Positions 18,407-28,052 are shown, counted from the stretch's first letter. The stretch is 64,000 bases of DNA from Sphingobacterium sp. lm-10 (GCF_023554555.1 NZ_JAMJWC010000001.1:1116001-1180000); one strand, 5' to 3'. The notes: generated from the sequence alone by a model not told the origin. A program made the numbers and translations.

Positions 18407-18723
18407 ATGAAATATCTTTTTTACTGATCACCATGCTCCCTTCCCTATTAGCGGCGCAAATACAAGGAAAAGTGGTTGATGAATTTGGAGCTCCTGTTAT
18501 CGGCGCCACGATCAGTATCGAAAACACCTACACCGGCACCTCATCCAACGAGGAAGGAAACTATGAGATCAAACTTCCGAAATCTGGAAAAGAATTTACG
18601 ATAGGATTGGATAACGTGGGATGGGGAAAGTTTCGGCTATTCAGAATAGATTATGTACGCGCCATGCAGGGAGCACAACGTCAGAATGGATGGGTGCTTG
18701 GGATGAAGTTTCTAAATTTTTAA
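18407..18723 (+). pseudogene. DUF5686/carboxypeptidase-like membrane protein scar
   Basis: The remnant opens with a signal-peptide-like start at 18407 that is frameshifted at a T-run; restoring one base gives MKYLF-LITMLPSLLAAQIQG. A carboxypeptidase-regulatory-like domain follows (KVVDEFGAPVIGATISIENT to about codon 60). It jumps directly to WGKFRLFRIDYVRAMQG and ends GMKFLNF, which resembles the last strands of DUF5686-type outer-membrane proteins. Several hundred middle residues are absent. The open stretch 18433-18723 is therefore a deletion product, probably not functional. Confidence 0.6.
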
Positions 18724-18741
18724 TACTGTAACAACAACTTC

Positions 18742-19239
18742 TTAGCGACCTAGCAAGGCCAATTCACTGTCTGTATACATGTTGGCACCATCCAGGTAAT
18801 TAAAGATCAATTGCTTAGCTTGCTTATCCGACATTTTATGCAAATTATTCATGACAAAGGTTTTGTCCTTTTCCACATCGCTATGATAGCCCAGGTATTT
18901 TGGAGAGTAATATTGTATGCATAGCCTAATGAACCGTAATTCTACTTCCTGCGGATTAGCTTCGATCACGTCTTCCAACATGTTTTTCGCGTTCTTGAAG
19001 TAGCTCATCTTCTTGATAGGATTTGATGTATGTTTGGCCATGAACATATGAAAGGCAGCCTTATAGCCTTTCTCAATCGGAGTACGTGCACCTTCCTGCA
19101 ACTGGTCGTGGTATCTCTCACAAAGTTCTTTGTTCTTCACGCCTTGGTTGAAATTCTTCCTTACACCATTCAAATCGACCTTCTGTGCATGGCACAGACA
19201 TACTTGAAGCAACAGAAAACATAAGATGGATATGCGCAT
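18742..19239 (-). CDS. Secreted protein of unknown function
   Basis: From the ATG at 19239 the protein is 165 aa with a signal peptide MRISILCFLLLQVCLCHAQ. The mature part is helical and charged, with AFHMFMAKHTSNPIKKMSYF and ANPQEVELRFIRLCIQYY, reminiscent of a short TPR-like helical protein, but no family is recognised with certainty. The frame is open to 19290, but the longer start would bury the signal peptide. It stands alone between the DUF5686 scar and the DUF3307 gene. Confidence 0.7.
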   Translation of the reverse strand: MRISILCFLLLQVCLCHAQKVDLNGVRKNFNQGVKNKELCERYHDQLQEGARTPIEKGYKAAFHMFMAKHTSNPIKKMSYFKNAKNMLEDVIEANPQEVELRFIRLCIQYYSPKYLGYHSDVEKDKTFVMNNLHKMSDKQAKQLIFNYLDGANMYTDSELALLGR

Positions 19240-19347
19240 AATTAGTATATTTTGACACTTACATGATGAAAGATACAAAAAACAGACCAACTATTTTATA
19301 TGCAAGCGCTTAGTAGGAGAAATAATGCTTATTTAACATATAGCTTG

Positions 19348-20079
19348 TTACAATAATTTCGCTGTAGCAAGCTTCAACAATACACCAAGTACTAATGCGA
19401 TGGTAAAACTCAAAAATGTACCTACTAAGATGTACTCTGTAAACTTGGTATTTTTCGCATTTGTTAAATCTCCGAAGCGGAAAATGGACTTTGCAGCAAT
19501 TAGAAATCCGATTCCCGGCAAAAAGTTTAATTGAATAAAAAGTACAACCATCAGACGTTCCAATATTCCGATTACCAATCCAGCATCCAGCAACGTATCT
19601 GTCTTCTTCCCAGTAAACGCCTGTTCTTGATCCCATTTGCTAAAGAAAACACGCATGATGATTGGTGTTACAAAAACTAATACAAGAAATGTTAGTATGT
19701 ACAATAGATTTACTGGCGACCAGAGTACTAACTGCTGAAAATAATCTGGATAGTAGTAAATTGTGACTAATCCTATCATCAATAAATGTAACAGTTGATC
19801 AACGACAAATGCTCTGAATGGTTTTGTAGGCCACTTGTGCTCGTACCAAATCTTTAAACTATCAATCCCTAGGTGTGTAGCCAGTATGAATACGATACCA
19901 TGCCAATATGCATTAAGACTCTGCGAAAAAATCACCAGGAGCATGAGAGCGTGAACGGCCACGTGTAGCAATAAGTATTTGATGTGCAACTTCCTCTTCT
20001 CTACTAAAGATTTCGGTTGCAATACAAAGTCACCCAATACATGCGCTATTAAAAATTGAAGTAATACGGTCAACATCAT
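19348..20079 (-). CDS. DUF3307 family membrane protein
   Basis: The 243-aa protein is highly hydrophobic. Its N-terminus LLQFLIAHVLGDFVLQP and the HxAVHALMLLV segment are typical of DUF3307. Several membrane helices are predicted along its length. It starts in an ATGA overlap with the satD-like stop, so the two are translationally coupled. The pair recurs in bacteria, but the molecular function is not established. An upstream start at 20100 is possible but less likely. Confidence 0.82.
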   Translation of the reverse strand: MMLTVLLQFLIAHVLGDFVLQPKSLVEKRKLHIKYLLLHVAVHALMLLVIFSQSLNAYWHGIVFILATHLGIDSLKIWYEHKWPTKPFRAFVVDQLLHLLMIGLVTIYYYPDYFQQLVLWSPVNLLYILTFLVLVFVTPIIMRVFFSKWDQEQAFTGKKTDTLLDAGLVIGILERLMVVLFIQLNFLPGIGFLIAAKSIFRFGDLTNAKNTKFTEYILVGTFLSFTIALVLGVLLKLATAKLL

Positions 20080-20675
20080 TTTATAAGTTGTTGTGTACAA
20101 TATATTACGCTCTCCTGAATCTTGACGAAGCCTGCTTTCGTGAGCTCGGTACTGAGCTGACTTTGATGTTTACGTTTTAACAACTTGGCGAGCTGTACTT
20201 GATTTTTTTCTGGATTTTCCATCGCTGCCGCAAAGGATTCCGCCATATTGACCGTCCATCTGCCCATAATTTCCGTACACAAACCCATGACAAGATTAAT
20301 GAGGCGATCGGTTTCCTGCCAAGGAGTTTTGATTTTAAAAAGATCTTTTCTCAAATCGTCAAACGCTTCTCCCGAATAAATATAGGCCTTACCTGTTGAC
20401 TCTTTTACGGTATTCGATGGCTGATCTACCTCACCAATCCCCAACCCGATACGCACCCGTATACCAGGTATAGTTTGCAACCTTGCCATCAATACGATGG
20501 TGCATATAAAAGCCTTCTCAAGAGGCAATATCGCCTGAAAACTATCCCCACGATATATATCGTAGTTATCTGCATAAGCAGATAATACTACTCGAAGTTG
20601 TTCACCCCATAATTGCGCATCCGCCATTCTCGAGTTTACAATATCTCCAGTAAGTACTGCATATTTCATATCCAT
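20076..20675 (-). CDS. satD: SatD family protein
   Basis: The 199-aa protein has MKYAVLTGDIVNSR at the N-terminus, YRGDSFQAIL and IRVRIGLGIG, a ferredoxin-like fold resembling nucleotidyl-cyclase domains. A C-terminal helix-turn-helix-like segment LAKLLKRKHQSQLSTELTKA (about residues 163-182) follows. SatD is named from Streptococcus acid-tolerance work; its biochemical role is unclear. It is coupled to the DUF3307 gene by a 4-bp overlap. A three-copy operator-like repeat lies just upstream, suggesting autoregulation through the HTH. An alternative start is 20669. Confidence 0.82.
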   Translation of the reverse strand: MDMKYAVLTGDIVNSRMADAQLWGEQLRVVLSAYADNYDIYRGDSFQAILPLEKAFICTIVLMARLQTIPGIRVRIGLGIGEVDQPSNTVKESTGKAYIYSGEAFDDLRKDLFKIKTPWQETDRLINLVMGLCTEIMGRWTVNMAESFAAAMENPEKNQVQLAKLLKRKHQSQLSTELTKAGFVKIQESVIYCTQQLIK

Positions 20676-20688
20676 GTTGTATTGAAAT

Positions 20689-20696
20689 CAAATATA
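20689..20696 (-). promoter_or_regulatory. -7 box of the satD operon
   Basis: TATATTTG on the minus strand fits TAnnTTTG. The -33 position falls at the edge of the first 28-bp repeat unit, so a protein bound to the repeats would contact or block RNA polymerase. Confidence 0.45.
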
Positions 20697-20717
20697 ACGA
20701 ATTATCGTAACAAAAAT

Positions 20718-20801
20718 ATCATCAATATCAGTGATAATTAAATTTATCATCAATATTAGTGATAATTAAATTTATCATTAGAATCAATGATAATTAAGTT
20801 G
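20718..20801. repeat. Three tandem 28-bp operator-like units upstream of satD
   Basis: Units at 20718-20745, 20746-20773 and 20774-20801 are in exact 28-bp register. The first two differ at one base; the third is diverged. Each contains an inverted repeat of TTATCA/TGATAA type; in unit 3 the arms TTATCATT and AATGATAA are perfect. A 28-bp period is near 2.7 helical turns. Its place between the divergent satD and ppk2 genes suggests regulator binding. Confidence 0.75.
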
Positions 20802-20883
20802 ATAAATTGAGATTACAATAGGATCAAACCTTTACTGAACCGCGCTGTTAATTATTATTATAAAAAGCCTTATTCGAAAATAT

Positions 20884-21759
20884 ATGAGTTTATACTATAA
20901 CAAATTTCAAGCAGGAAGTGATTTTTTGGTCTCCGAGTTTCCTACCAAAATAGAACCAAAAATCAAAAAGAAAGAAGCAAAGTCTCGCTTAAAGAAAATT
21001 AGAAAAGAACTGGCTCATTTACAGGATGTGATGTATGCACATGACAAATACAGTGTTTTGATCTGTATCCAAGGAATGGACACATCTGGCAAAGATTCTT
21101 TGATAAGAAGAGTTTTCGAGAAATTTAATGCGCGTGGCGTAGTCGTTCATAGTTTCAAAGTGCCCACCTCCAAAGAATACCAGCACGATTATTTGTGGAG
21201 GCACTACATAGCACTGCCAGCACGCGGAAAATTCAGCGTATTTAACCGCACACATTACGAGAATGTATTAGTATCTCGGGTACATCCACACAATTTGGAA
21301 GAGGAGCACCTGCCCGATATTGCAGATACCGACAACTTACCAAACGACTTTTGGGAGAAGCGTTTCGAACAGATTAATAACTTCGAACAGCATCTGGTTC
21401 AAAATGGCACCATCATTCTCAAATACTTCCTCCATATCAGCAAAGATGAGCAGAAGAGTCGCATCTTGAGACGCTTGAACAATGAAGACAAAAATTGGAA
21501 GTTTTCTCCGAGCGACCTTTCCGAGCGCAAGAAATGGGACGAATACATGCATTATTATGAAGAAGCAATACGTAATACGAGTAAGACTAGTGCACCTTGG
21601 TATATTGTTCCGGCAGATAGCAAATGGGTGGCCCGTTATGTAGTTGCTAAGATTTTACTAGAAGTACTAGCAAAACGCAAGGACATAAAATACCCAGAAT
21701 TGCCAGAAAAGATAGCAGACAACATCAAGTCCTACAAGAAAGAGCTAGAAAACGAATAG
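20884..21759 (+). CDS. ppk2: Polyphosphate kinase 2 family protein
   Basis: The 291-aa protein is a PPK2: Walker-A-like GMDTSGKDS (about residues 64-72), WRHYIALPARG, FNRTHYENVLVSRVHP and a lid region with RRLNNEDKNWKFSPSDLSERKKWD. PPK2 enzymes transfer phosphate between polyphosphate and nucleotides. Many members have FNRSxYE, here FNRTHYE. The single-domain length fits class I or III, and the nucleotide preference cannot be read from sequence. It is divergent from satD across the repeat region. Confidence 0.92.
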   Translation: MSLYYNKFQAGSDFLVSEFPTKIEPKIKKKEAKSRLKKIRKELAHLQDVMYAHDKYSVLICIQGMDTSGKDSLIRRVFEKFNARGVVVHSFKVPTSKEYQHDYLWRHYIALPARGKFSVFNRTHYENVLVSRVHPHNLEEEHLPDIADTDNLPNDFWEKRFEQINNFEQHLVQNGTIILKYFLHISKDEQKSRILRRLNNEDKNWKFSPSDLSERKKWDEYMHYYEEAIRNTSKTSAPWYIVPADSKWVARYVVAKILLEVLAKRKDIKYPELPEKIADNIKSYKKELENE

Positions 21760-21832
21760 CGACAAAAAGTAGGTCTTTATAGTGCTGATCTGGAATATTT
21801 TACTAATTTTACAGTAACATAAACCTATCATT

Positions 21833-22213
21833 ATGCAGACAAGAACAGAGTTCCTCATCTGGGACAAGATTGTATGCAGCGCTAAGAAGAGATTTGACAA
21901 CACTTTGTATGTCAATAAATTGAGCGGCATAGATCCAGAGGTCTATGATAAATTGGTGCTACATATTATATTAGGCTTTGCTTGTGGAGAAGATCACATT
22001 AGCATATCTACCAACTTGCACAACGAGCTGGAGCATATCGGCGTGAAAGTCCGTGAGGACGCATTGGATAAAGTACTAGAAGATAAACATGAGGTCTTCA
22101 ATAGTGAAATTTATGCCGCATATATCGCGTTCAGCATGTTGGAAAATGGGGCAAGCGAGCATGAAGTGCTGGGTTGTGTAACCGATCTTTTGGAAAACCC
22201 GGAAACGGCTTAG
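21833..22213 (+). CDS. Conserved-looking hypothetical protein (126 aa)
   Basis: This is a soluble, mostly helical, acidic protein with no signal peptide or membrane segment. Visible features are FLIWDKIVCSAKKRFDNTLY at the start and repeated ED/HE-rich helices towards the C-terminus. I do not recognise a family. It lies 73 bp after ppk2 on the same strand, with coding-like codon use, and ends 10 bp before a convergent esterase gene. Confidence 0.65.
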   Translation: MQTRTEFLIWDKIVCSAKKRFDNTLYVNKLSGIDPEVYDKLVLHIILGFACGEDHISISTNLHNELEHIGVKVREDALDKVLEDKHEVFNSEIYAAYIAFSMLENGASEHEVLGCVTDLLENPETA

Positions 22214-22222
22214 ACAAATGGC

Positions 22223-22903
22223 TTACAAGCTGTAGCCAAACATCCAGTCATAGATAGCATCTTGGTGGAAAAGATTTTCCACGCTGCCATGCGTACCTCC
22301 GGGTACCACCGTAAGCGTAGCATCCGCTTCTGGATTACATTTCTTAATGGCGTTATAAATTTTTTGAGATTCAGAAAGTGGTACGATACGATCGCTATTA
22401 CCATGCTGAATCCACAACGGTACTTGGGTAAGTCCGCAGGCAAGACCGGGTGTGCCTCCACCGCAGATAGCTACCGCGGCAGCTATCCTGTCTGGATATT
22501 TACCCGCTACATCCATCGTGCCATAAGCACCCATACTCATACCGCAAACGTACACCCGATTGCGATCTCCACCATAGTTCTCCAGTACTTCATCGACCAA
22601 GTGCATCACTTTGTCGGCATCCCATCCATTGGATGTTTGTGGTGCTACGACGATGGCATCGATCGAGCGCCCCTTTTCCATCGCTCGCAACACACCATAA
22701 CGTTTAACCCGATTAATATCAGAACCTGACAAACTCCTGCCATGTAAAAACACTAAAATCGGTAGTTTATCGGGCTTAACGTCGCTTGAAGAAGGTGTGT
22801 TTACCCAATAAGAGTAACTACTTTTTTTACGCACAGCTTGCAGCTGAGCATGTGCCATGGATATGGTGGCGATGTACAACACCAAAAAATAGATAAAACG
22901 CAT
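22223..22903 (-). CDS. Secreted alpha/beta-hydrolase (prolyl-oligopeptidase/esterase-like)
   Basis: The 226-aa protein has signal peptide MRFIYFLVLYIATISMAHA. The hydrolase core shows an oxyanion region LVFLHGRSLSG, nucleophile elbow CGMSMGAYG (Ser in GxSxG), acidic residue in HGNSDRIVP and catalytic His in GGTHGS. It resembles polyhydroxybutyrate-depolymerase and dienelactone-type esterases; the substrate is unknown. It is a single gene convergent with 21833-22213. Confidence 0.85.
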   Translation of the reverse strand: MRFIYFLVLYIATISMAHAQLQAVRKKSSYSYWVNTPSSSDVKPDKLPILVFLHGRSLSGSDINRVKRYGVLRAMEKGRSIDAIVVAPQTSNGWDADKVMHLVDEVLENYGGDRNRVYVCGMSMGAYGTMDVAGKYPDRIAAAVAICGGGTPGLACGLTQVPLWIQHGNSDRIVPLSESQKIYNAIKKCNPEADATLTVVPGGTHGSVENLFHQDAIYDWMFGYSL

Positions 22904-23008
22904 AAATAGTGACCGTTAAGGAATAATAACGATTCGAAGATAGCAAAAATAGCCCGACAAAAATAAAATCATTAATTTTAACACCTCACACGGAAAGGAA
23001 CTTTAATA

Positions 23009-24244
23009 ATGCGCATATTACACACAGCAGATTGGCATTTGGGCAAACGATTAGATTTCTTTTCCCGGATACAAGAGCAGCAGGATATTTTAAATGAAAT
23101 CTGTGAAATAGCAGATCGCGAGGATGTAGATGCTGTTATAGTCGCGGGTGATTTATTTGACACATTCAGCCCGCCGGTAGACGCCATAGAACTACTATAC
23201 GTGACGCTAAAACGCCTGACAAACCATGGCAAAAGACCGGTGATTGCGATTGCTGGCAACCATGACTCTGCTGATCGAATCGACGCACCAGATCCTCTCG
23301 CACGCGCTTGTGGGATTCTGTTTGTAGGCTATGCCAATGCACAATTGAATGCATCGGCCACCTCCGCAGGGTTTAGCATCACGCATACCGACAAAGGCTT
23401 TATGGAATTGATGCTTCCCCGTTTCAATTATCCATTGCGCATTATCGCCACACCATACGCTAATGAGTTGCGGTTAAAACAATACCTGGGCGAGGAGGAT
23501 GACCGAGATATAAAATTACACGAAACACTGTCGGCTCATTGGCACCATCTTGCCGAAACCTATTGTGACCCTCACGGCGTTAATCTGTTGGTGACACATT
23601 TATACATGATGAAACGCGGTGGTGAAATACTGGAAGAGCCAGAAGGTGAAAAGCCACTTAAAATCGGGAATGCCGCATTAATCTATACCGATGCGATACC
23701 ACCACAGATACAATATACTGCGCTAGGACACTTGCATCGCCATCACCAACTCGGCACAACCGCATCGCCGATCGTTTATTCGGGCAGTCCTCTCGCCTAC
23801 TCATTTTCAGAAGCTGGGCAAGAAAAGAAAATTATGCTAGTTGATCTGGCGCCCGATATTGCCGCCCAGTACACTACTCACAAGCTGCACGGCGGCAGGT
23901 CACTGGTACGGAAACGTTTTGAGGATATTGATGTCGCGGTAGATTGGTTACAAAACAACCCCAATACGTTAGTGGAGTTAACAATGGTAAGCGATACCTT
24001 CATGACTTCCGCCGCGTTAAAAAGTTTGCAGGAAGCACACGATGGCATTATCCATATCATCCCTGTTGTGCAAAATCACACGACCACACTGGCTATAGAC
24101 AAACCCGTTGCCGATCTGGAAAAAGACGTAAAATCGCTTTTTGTCGATTATTTCCAAAGCCGCTACGGTCAGCAACCTAATGAGGAATTACTGTCATTAT
24201 TCCAGGAAATAAATGGCGAATCGGACACACAGCGTACAGAATAA
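23009..24244 (+). CDS. sbcD: Exonuclease SbcCD, subunit D
   Basis: The 411-aa Mre11-type phosphodiesterase starts MRILHTADWHLGKRLD, followed by VIVAGDLFDTFSPP, AGNHDSADR, THLYM and YTALGHLHRHH, the metal-ligand motifs in order. It forms the nuclease of the SbcCD complex, which cleaves hairpins and blocked DNA ends. It lies 20 bp before sbcC in the standard order. Confidence 0.96.
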   Translation: MRILHTADWHLGKRLDFFSRIQEQQDILNEICEIADREDVDAVIVAGDLFDTFSPPVDAIELLYVTLKRLTNHGKRPVIAIAGNHDSADRIDAPDPLARACGILFVGYANAQLNASATSAGFSITHTDKGFMELMLPRFNYPLRIIATPYANELRLKQYLGEEDDRDIKLHETLSAHWHHLAETYCDPHGVNLLVTHLYMMKRGGEILEEPEGEKPLKIGNAALIYTDAIPPQIQYTALGHLHRHHQLGTTASPIVYSGSPLAYSFSEAGQEKKIMLVDLAPDIAAQYTTHKLHGGRSLVRKRFEDIDVAVDWLQNNPNTLVELTMVSDTFMTSAALKSLQEAHDGIIHIIPVVQNHTTTLAIDKPVADLEKDVKSLFVDYFQSRYGQQPNEELLSLFQEINGESDTQRTE

Positions 24245-24264
24245 TAATACCCAAAATTGTTTAC

Positions 24265-27200
24265 ATGTTACCTATATATTTAAGTGTTGAAGGATTTTAC
24301 TCCTACCAGGAAAAGCAAGAAATTGATTTCACGGCGCTTACCGAAGGAGGTTTATTTGGCATTTTCGGATCGGTTGGTTCTGGAAAATCTTCTATTTTGG
24401 AAGCAATTAGTCTTGCCTTGTATGGCGATACCGAACGGCTGAACAAAACCGACAAACGCGGTTACAACATGCTAAACCTCAAGTCTGCACAGGCCAAAAT
24501 TGTGTTTGACTTTCTGAATTTTGAGGGTAAAAAATTTAGATTTACAGCCCAATGGCGACGCAAGCCAACTAAATTTGAAGATACCAGTACCATTGAGCGA
24601 AGTGCGTATGTATACGAACAAGATCGTTGGATTCCCCTAGAGTCGGCCGAAGGTTTTTTAGTCACCAACCTCTCCTATGCCAATTTTAGACGCACGATTA
24701 TCATTCCGCAAGGTCAGTTTAAAGAATTCTTAGAACTAAAGGGTAAGGAACGTTCTGAGATGCTCAAAGAGATTTTTCAGCTTAACCGGTATGATCTCGG
24801 CCCTAAAGTTTCAACTTTACAAGCAGCCAACAACCAGAAGCTGGAAAATTTAAAAGGAGCCTTATCAGGTTATGAAGGCATATCATCGGAAGTGTTGAAG
24901 GAAAAAGAACAGCACTTAATCACGAAAAAGGAACAGCTTACTCGGTCCAAAACAGAACTAGACTTACTACAGACGCAAAGACAGATTCTAAAAGAAGCCG
25001 CAGAGCGCCATCAAGAGCTTGCAGACAAAAGCCGTGATCTACAGACTTTGTTGCAACAAAAGGATAAAATAGATCAGTTACGAAAAGAGCTGGCTATCTA
25101 TGAGCAAACGGTGCAATTATTTCGTGATCCTATTGCTTCAAGGCAACGTATGGAAAGAGAAAAGGATGCTGTTGGCCTGCGAGTAGAGCAGCTTCACGGA
25201 CAACGAAAAGTGCTCTCGGAGGAAATCGACGTCCTGCAGGAAAATCTTCGAGTAGTAGAACTGAACTATAAACAGATCGATCGAATGCGCCAGGAACAAA
25301 TCGATCTTCAAAATCTAATTCATATCCGCAAAAATGAAACGATTTTACAGCAAGAGCAGGCGAATCTAAAAAAAGGGGAACCTTTCGTAGAAAAAGCGAA
25401 AAAAGAGCTGGAAGACAGCCAACAATCCTTAACCAACACAGAACAAAAATTGGATGATCTCAAATCGAACAGATTTGAAGCATCAGAGCTAATGGAAATA
25501 GAGGCCTGGTATGTAGGGAAGGATAATCTGGAAGCGCAGATCGACGCTACTAAAGAACAGATAACACACTTACAAAGCGAATTAGCAGCTATCACACAGC
25601 AGTTCGAGGAGAAGAAGTACAGTCCTGAAACTTGGGAGCAAGAAGTTAAAAACCTAGAGGATAAAATACAGGAAGATGTGCTGAATTTATTGGAGCACGA
25701 AACACAATTGCAAGTACAAGTGCGCTTAGGAGATTTTGCACATCGTTTGCAGAACGGGGAACCCTGCCCATTATGTGGCGCATTAGAGCACCCAGAACCG
25801 ATGTCTAGCGAGCAGGCGACATCAGACTTAGCACAGGTATTGGAACAAAAACGGGTGCTCAAACAGCAGCAAACCCACCTACAACAAGTCGCTAATGAGT
25901 TGGCAAGATTAGCCAATACAGCGCAGAATAAGCAAGAAATACAAGCAAAGATTAACAAGGACCTAGCGGCATTGCAGGGACAAATGGCAGCCCATAGGAA
26001 CAGCTTTAAGTGGCCACTCTATTCTCCGGAAGATAAATCCTTATTCGGGGAGCAAAAGCAAAAAAATAAAAAAACAGAAGAGACCATCCAAAACCTAGAG
26101 TCTGAAGTAAAGCAACTCCGCTCCTTATCCATTCAGAAAACAGATGAGGTCGCTCGTTTTGAAAAAAGATTGCAAAGCATTATCGAGCAAATCGGGGTGG
26201 CTAAAGGCCTGATTGAACAATATACGAATCAGCTTCATACCCTAGATGAAGTGTTGTACAAAAGTCATAGCGAATCTGAACTGATCCATCTCAAACAACA
26301 AAACGAACTCAATATCGCACGTACAATCGAAGATCACCAGGTATTAACCCAACGCTTACATCAAAAGCAAACTGCCCTTGCTGATGTTGCCGGCCAATAC
26401 CAGTTATCAAAAGAACAGTTTGGCGTGCTAAGAGAAACGCTTGCTGCCAGTCGATCAGAGATCGCACAATTGCTTTCCAGCAACCAATACGAAGATTTAG
26501 TGCAGGTACAGCAAATTTTAGACAAGGATTTGCCAGTACCTCAGTTACGTAGCGAGATTCAGGAGTTCGATATACAGCAGCAAGTTTTACAGCGCCAAGT
26601 GGAAAACCTGACGATACGTACGCAAGATGATGACTATACGCCGGAAAAATTCATAGCAATACGCGATCGCTATACGACAAGTCATGCGGCCTATGAAGAA
26701 GAATTATCTGCATTTGGAGGGTTTGAAAAGGAATTAGGGCACCTCACGGTGGAATTCGCGAAAAAAGAAAAGTTAAATGAGCAATTGGAGAAATTAAGCA
26801 AACGTGCTGATCACCTCAAAGTAATGGATAATCTGTTTCGAGGTAATGGATTTGTAAATTACATCTCTACAATACACATGCAGCGCTTGTGTGAGATTGC
26901 TAACCAGCGGTTCCATCGGTTGACTAAAAACCAACTCAGCCTCAGCGTCAGCGACAGTAACGACTTTGAAGTGATTGATAATCTAAATAACGGACATCGG
27001 CGATCGGTGAAAACATTGTCTGGCGGACAAAGCTTTCAAGCATCGCTCTGCCTGGCACTCGCCTTAGCAGAAAATATTCAGTCGTTGAACAAGTCGGACA
27101 AGAATTTCTTTTTTATTGATGAGGGGTTTGGCACGCAAGATCATGAGAGCATCAATACCGTATTTGACACACTACAATACCTGCATCAGGAAAATCGTGT

Positions 27201-27309
27201 GGTGGGTATTATTTCTCACGTCGAAGAGCTTAAAGAGCGCATGCCAAGATCGGTAACCGTCACTAAAGATTTTGAGCGGGGCAGTGTGGTGCACCACAGC
27301 TTTCAGTAA
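24265..27309 (+). CDS. sbcC: Exonuclease SbcCD, subunit C (SMC/Rad50-like ATPase)
   Basis: The 1014-aa ATPase has Walker A GSVGSGKSS (about residues 36-44), long coiled coils on each side of a zinc hook CPLC (about 499-502, in GEPCPLCGALEHPEP), an ABC signature LSGGQSFQAS and Walker B FFIDEGFGTQD near the C-terminus. Hook and ATPase halves are intact. It opens and tethers DNA for the SbcD nuclease. The reverse strand happens to be open for over 600 bp here because of Gln/Glu-rich coiled-coil codons. Confidence 0.96.
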   Translation: MLPIYLSVEGFYSYQEKQEIDFTALTEGGLFGIFGSVGSGKSSILEAISLALYGDTERLNKTDKRGYNMLNLKSAQAKIVFDFLNFEGKKFRFTAQWRRKPTKFEDTSTIERSAYVYEQDRWIPLESAEGFLVTNLSYANFRRTIIIPQGQFKEFLELKGKERSEMLKEIFQLNRYDLGPKVSTLQAANNQKLENLKGALSGYEGISSEVLKEKEQHLITKKEQLTRSKTELDLLQTQRQILKEAAERHQELADKSRDLQTLLQQKDKIDQLRKELAIYEQTVQLFRDPIASRQRMEREKDAVGLRVEQLHGQRKVLSEEIDVLQENLRVVELNYKQIDRMRQEQIDLQNLIHIRKNETILQQEQANLKKGEPFVEKAKKELEDSQQSLTNTEQKLDDLKSNRFEASELMEIEAWYVGKDNLEAQIDATKEQITHLQSELAAITQQFEEKKYSPETWEQEVKNLEDKIQEDVLNLLEHETQLQVQVRLGDFAHRLQNGEPCPLCGALEHPEPMSSEQATSDLAQVLEQKRVLKQQQTHLQQVANELARLANTAQNKQEIQAKINKDLAALQGQMAAHRNSFKWPLYSPEDKSLFGEQKQKNKKTEETIQNLESEVKQLRSLSIQKTDEVARFEKRLQSIIEQIGVAKGLIEQYTNQLHTLDEVLYKSHSESELIHLKQQNELNIARTIEDHQVLTQRLHQKQTALADVAGQYQLSKEQFGVLRETLAASRSEIAQLLSSNQYEDLVQVQQILDKDLPVPQLRSEIQEFDIQQQVLQRQVENLTIRTQDDDYTPEKFIAIRDRYTTSHAAYEEELSAFGGFEKELGHLTVEFAKKEKLNEQLEKLSKRADHLKVMDNLFRGNGFVNYISTIHMQRLCEIANQRFHRLTKNQLSLSVSDSNDFEVIDNLNNGHRRSVKTLSGGQSFQASLCLALALAENIQSLNKSDKNFFFIDEGFGTQDHESINTVFDTLQYLHQENRVVGIISHVEELKERMPRSVTVTKDFERGSVVHHSFQ

Positions 27310-27326
27310 ATAAACGATAAGAAGCG

Positions 27327-28052
27327 CTATTTACGGAAAGAACCTTCTACCTTGGCCATGCGACCCTGCTGATCATACAGTGTCAGAAATACGGTGTACG
27401 CACCTGAAGGTGCATCGCTGACGTGCACGTGTTCGTGAAAAGTAGTAGATAACTGATCCTTAATAGACGCTTTATCAAAACTAATATCTTTAGACCAATT
27501 GGCACCTTTGATAAGCACTTCTACCCGATCGATCTTTTTCACCGCCGTCAGCTCCGCTTCCAGATGTAAATCGCTTCCGTTTTTATTAATTCCGACATCC
27601 AGATCACCGACGATCGGAATGGTATTGTCCAACACCAAGTTCAACGAGATCGAATCTCGTTTTATATCTGAATGAGTATCTTCTACAGACAGTATTAACC
27701 AATATTTACCGGGACGCAACGTAACGGGAATTTGAATTTCTTGGGATACTGCGTATTTTGTTTGACCATCAGCATCATCAAGAGATGACCATATCGTATC
27801 AATCGGTACGCCAGCACTGTTTTTAAGCTCGAATGCTACGTCAGCGATACCATGTTCAAGCGCTATATCCGCCTGTACCATTGCAGTCTGTCCTATCCCA
27901 ATTTCAGCTTCTTTATTTTGATTAATTCGAAGATTTGATATGGGAGAATCACCGGTGTTTTGGCCACAAGAAGCCGTCACAAACAGAAGCATAACAGGAA
28001 AAATTCCAAAAACGCTATACTTAACGAAGTTGTTGCATGTTTTTATCATCAT
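27327..28052 (-). CDS. DUF4625-type lipoprotein
   Basis: From the ATG at 28052 the protein is 241 aa with a lipoprotein signal LLFVTASCGQ (lipobox Cys). The body is beta-rich with paired repeats, and the end FHEHVHVSDAPSGAYTVFLT LYDQQGR resembles the HEHxxVP-A-GxY block of DUF4625 proteins of Bacteroidota. Function is unknown; periplasmic or outer-membrane surface location is likely. The frame is open to 28076. Confidence 0.72.
   Translation of the reverse strand: MMIKTCNNFVKYSVFGIFPVMLLFVTASCGQNTGDSPISNLRINQNKEAEIGIGQTAMVQADIALEHGIADVAFELKNSAGVPIDTIWSSLDDADGQTKYAVSQEIQIPVTLRPGKYWLILSVEDTHSDIKRDSISLNLVLDNTIPIVGDLDVGINKNGSDLHLEAELTAVKKIDRVEVLIKGANWSKDISFDKASIKDQLSTTFHEHVHVSDAPSGAYTVFLTLYDQQGRMAKVEGSFRK

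Noticed and set aside
20718..20801. Possible CRISPR array
   Set aside because: Three contiguous 28-bp units without spacers and with internal dyads; operator-like, and no cas genes.
25320..25958. A 212-aa open frame on the minus strand inside sbcC
   Set aside because: It is antisense to the intact SbcC coiled coil; Ser/Cys-rich composition follows from Gln/Glu/Lys codons on the sense strand.
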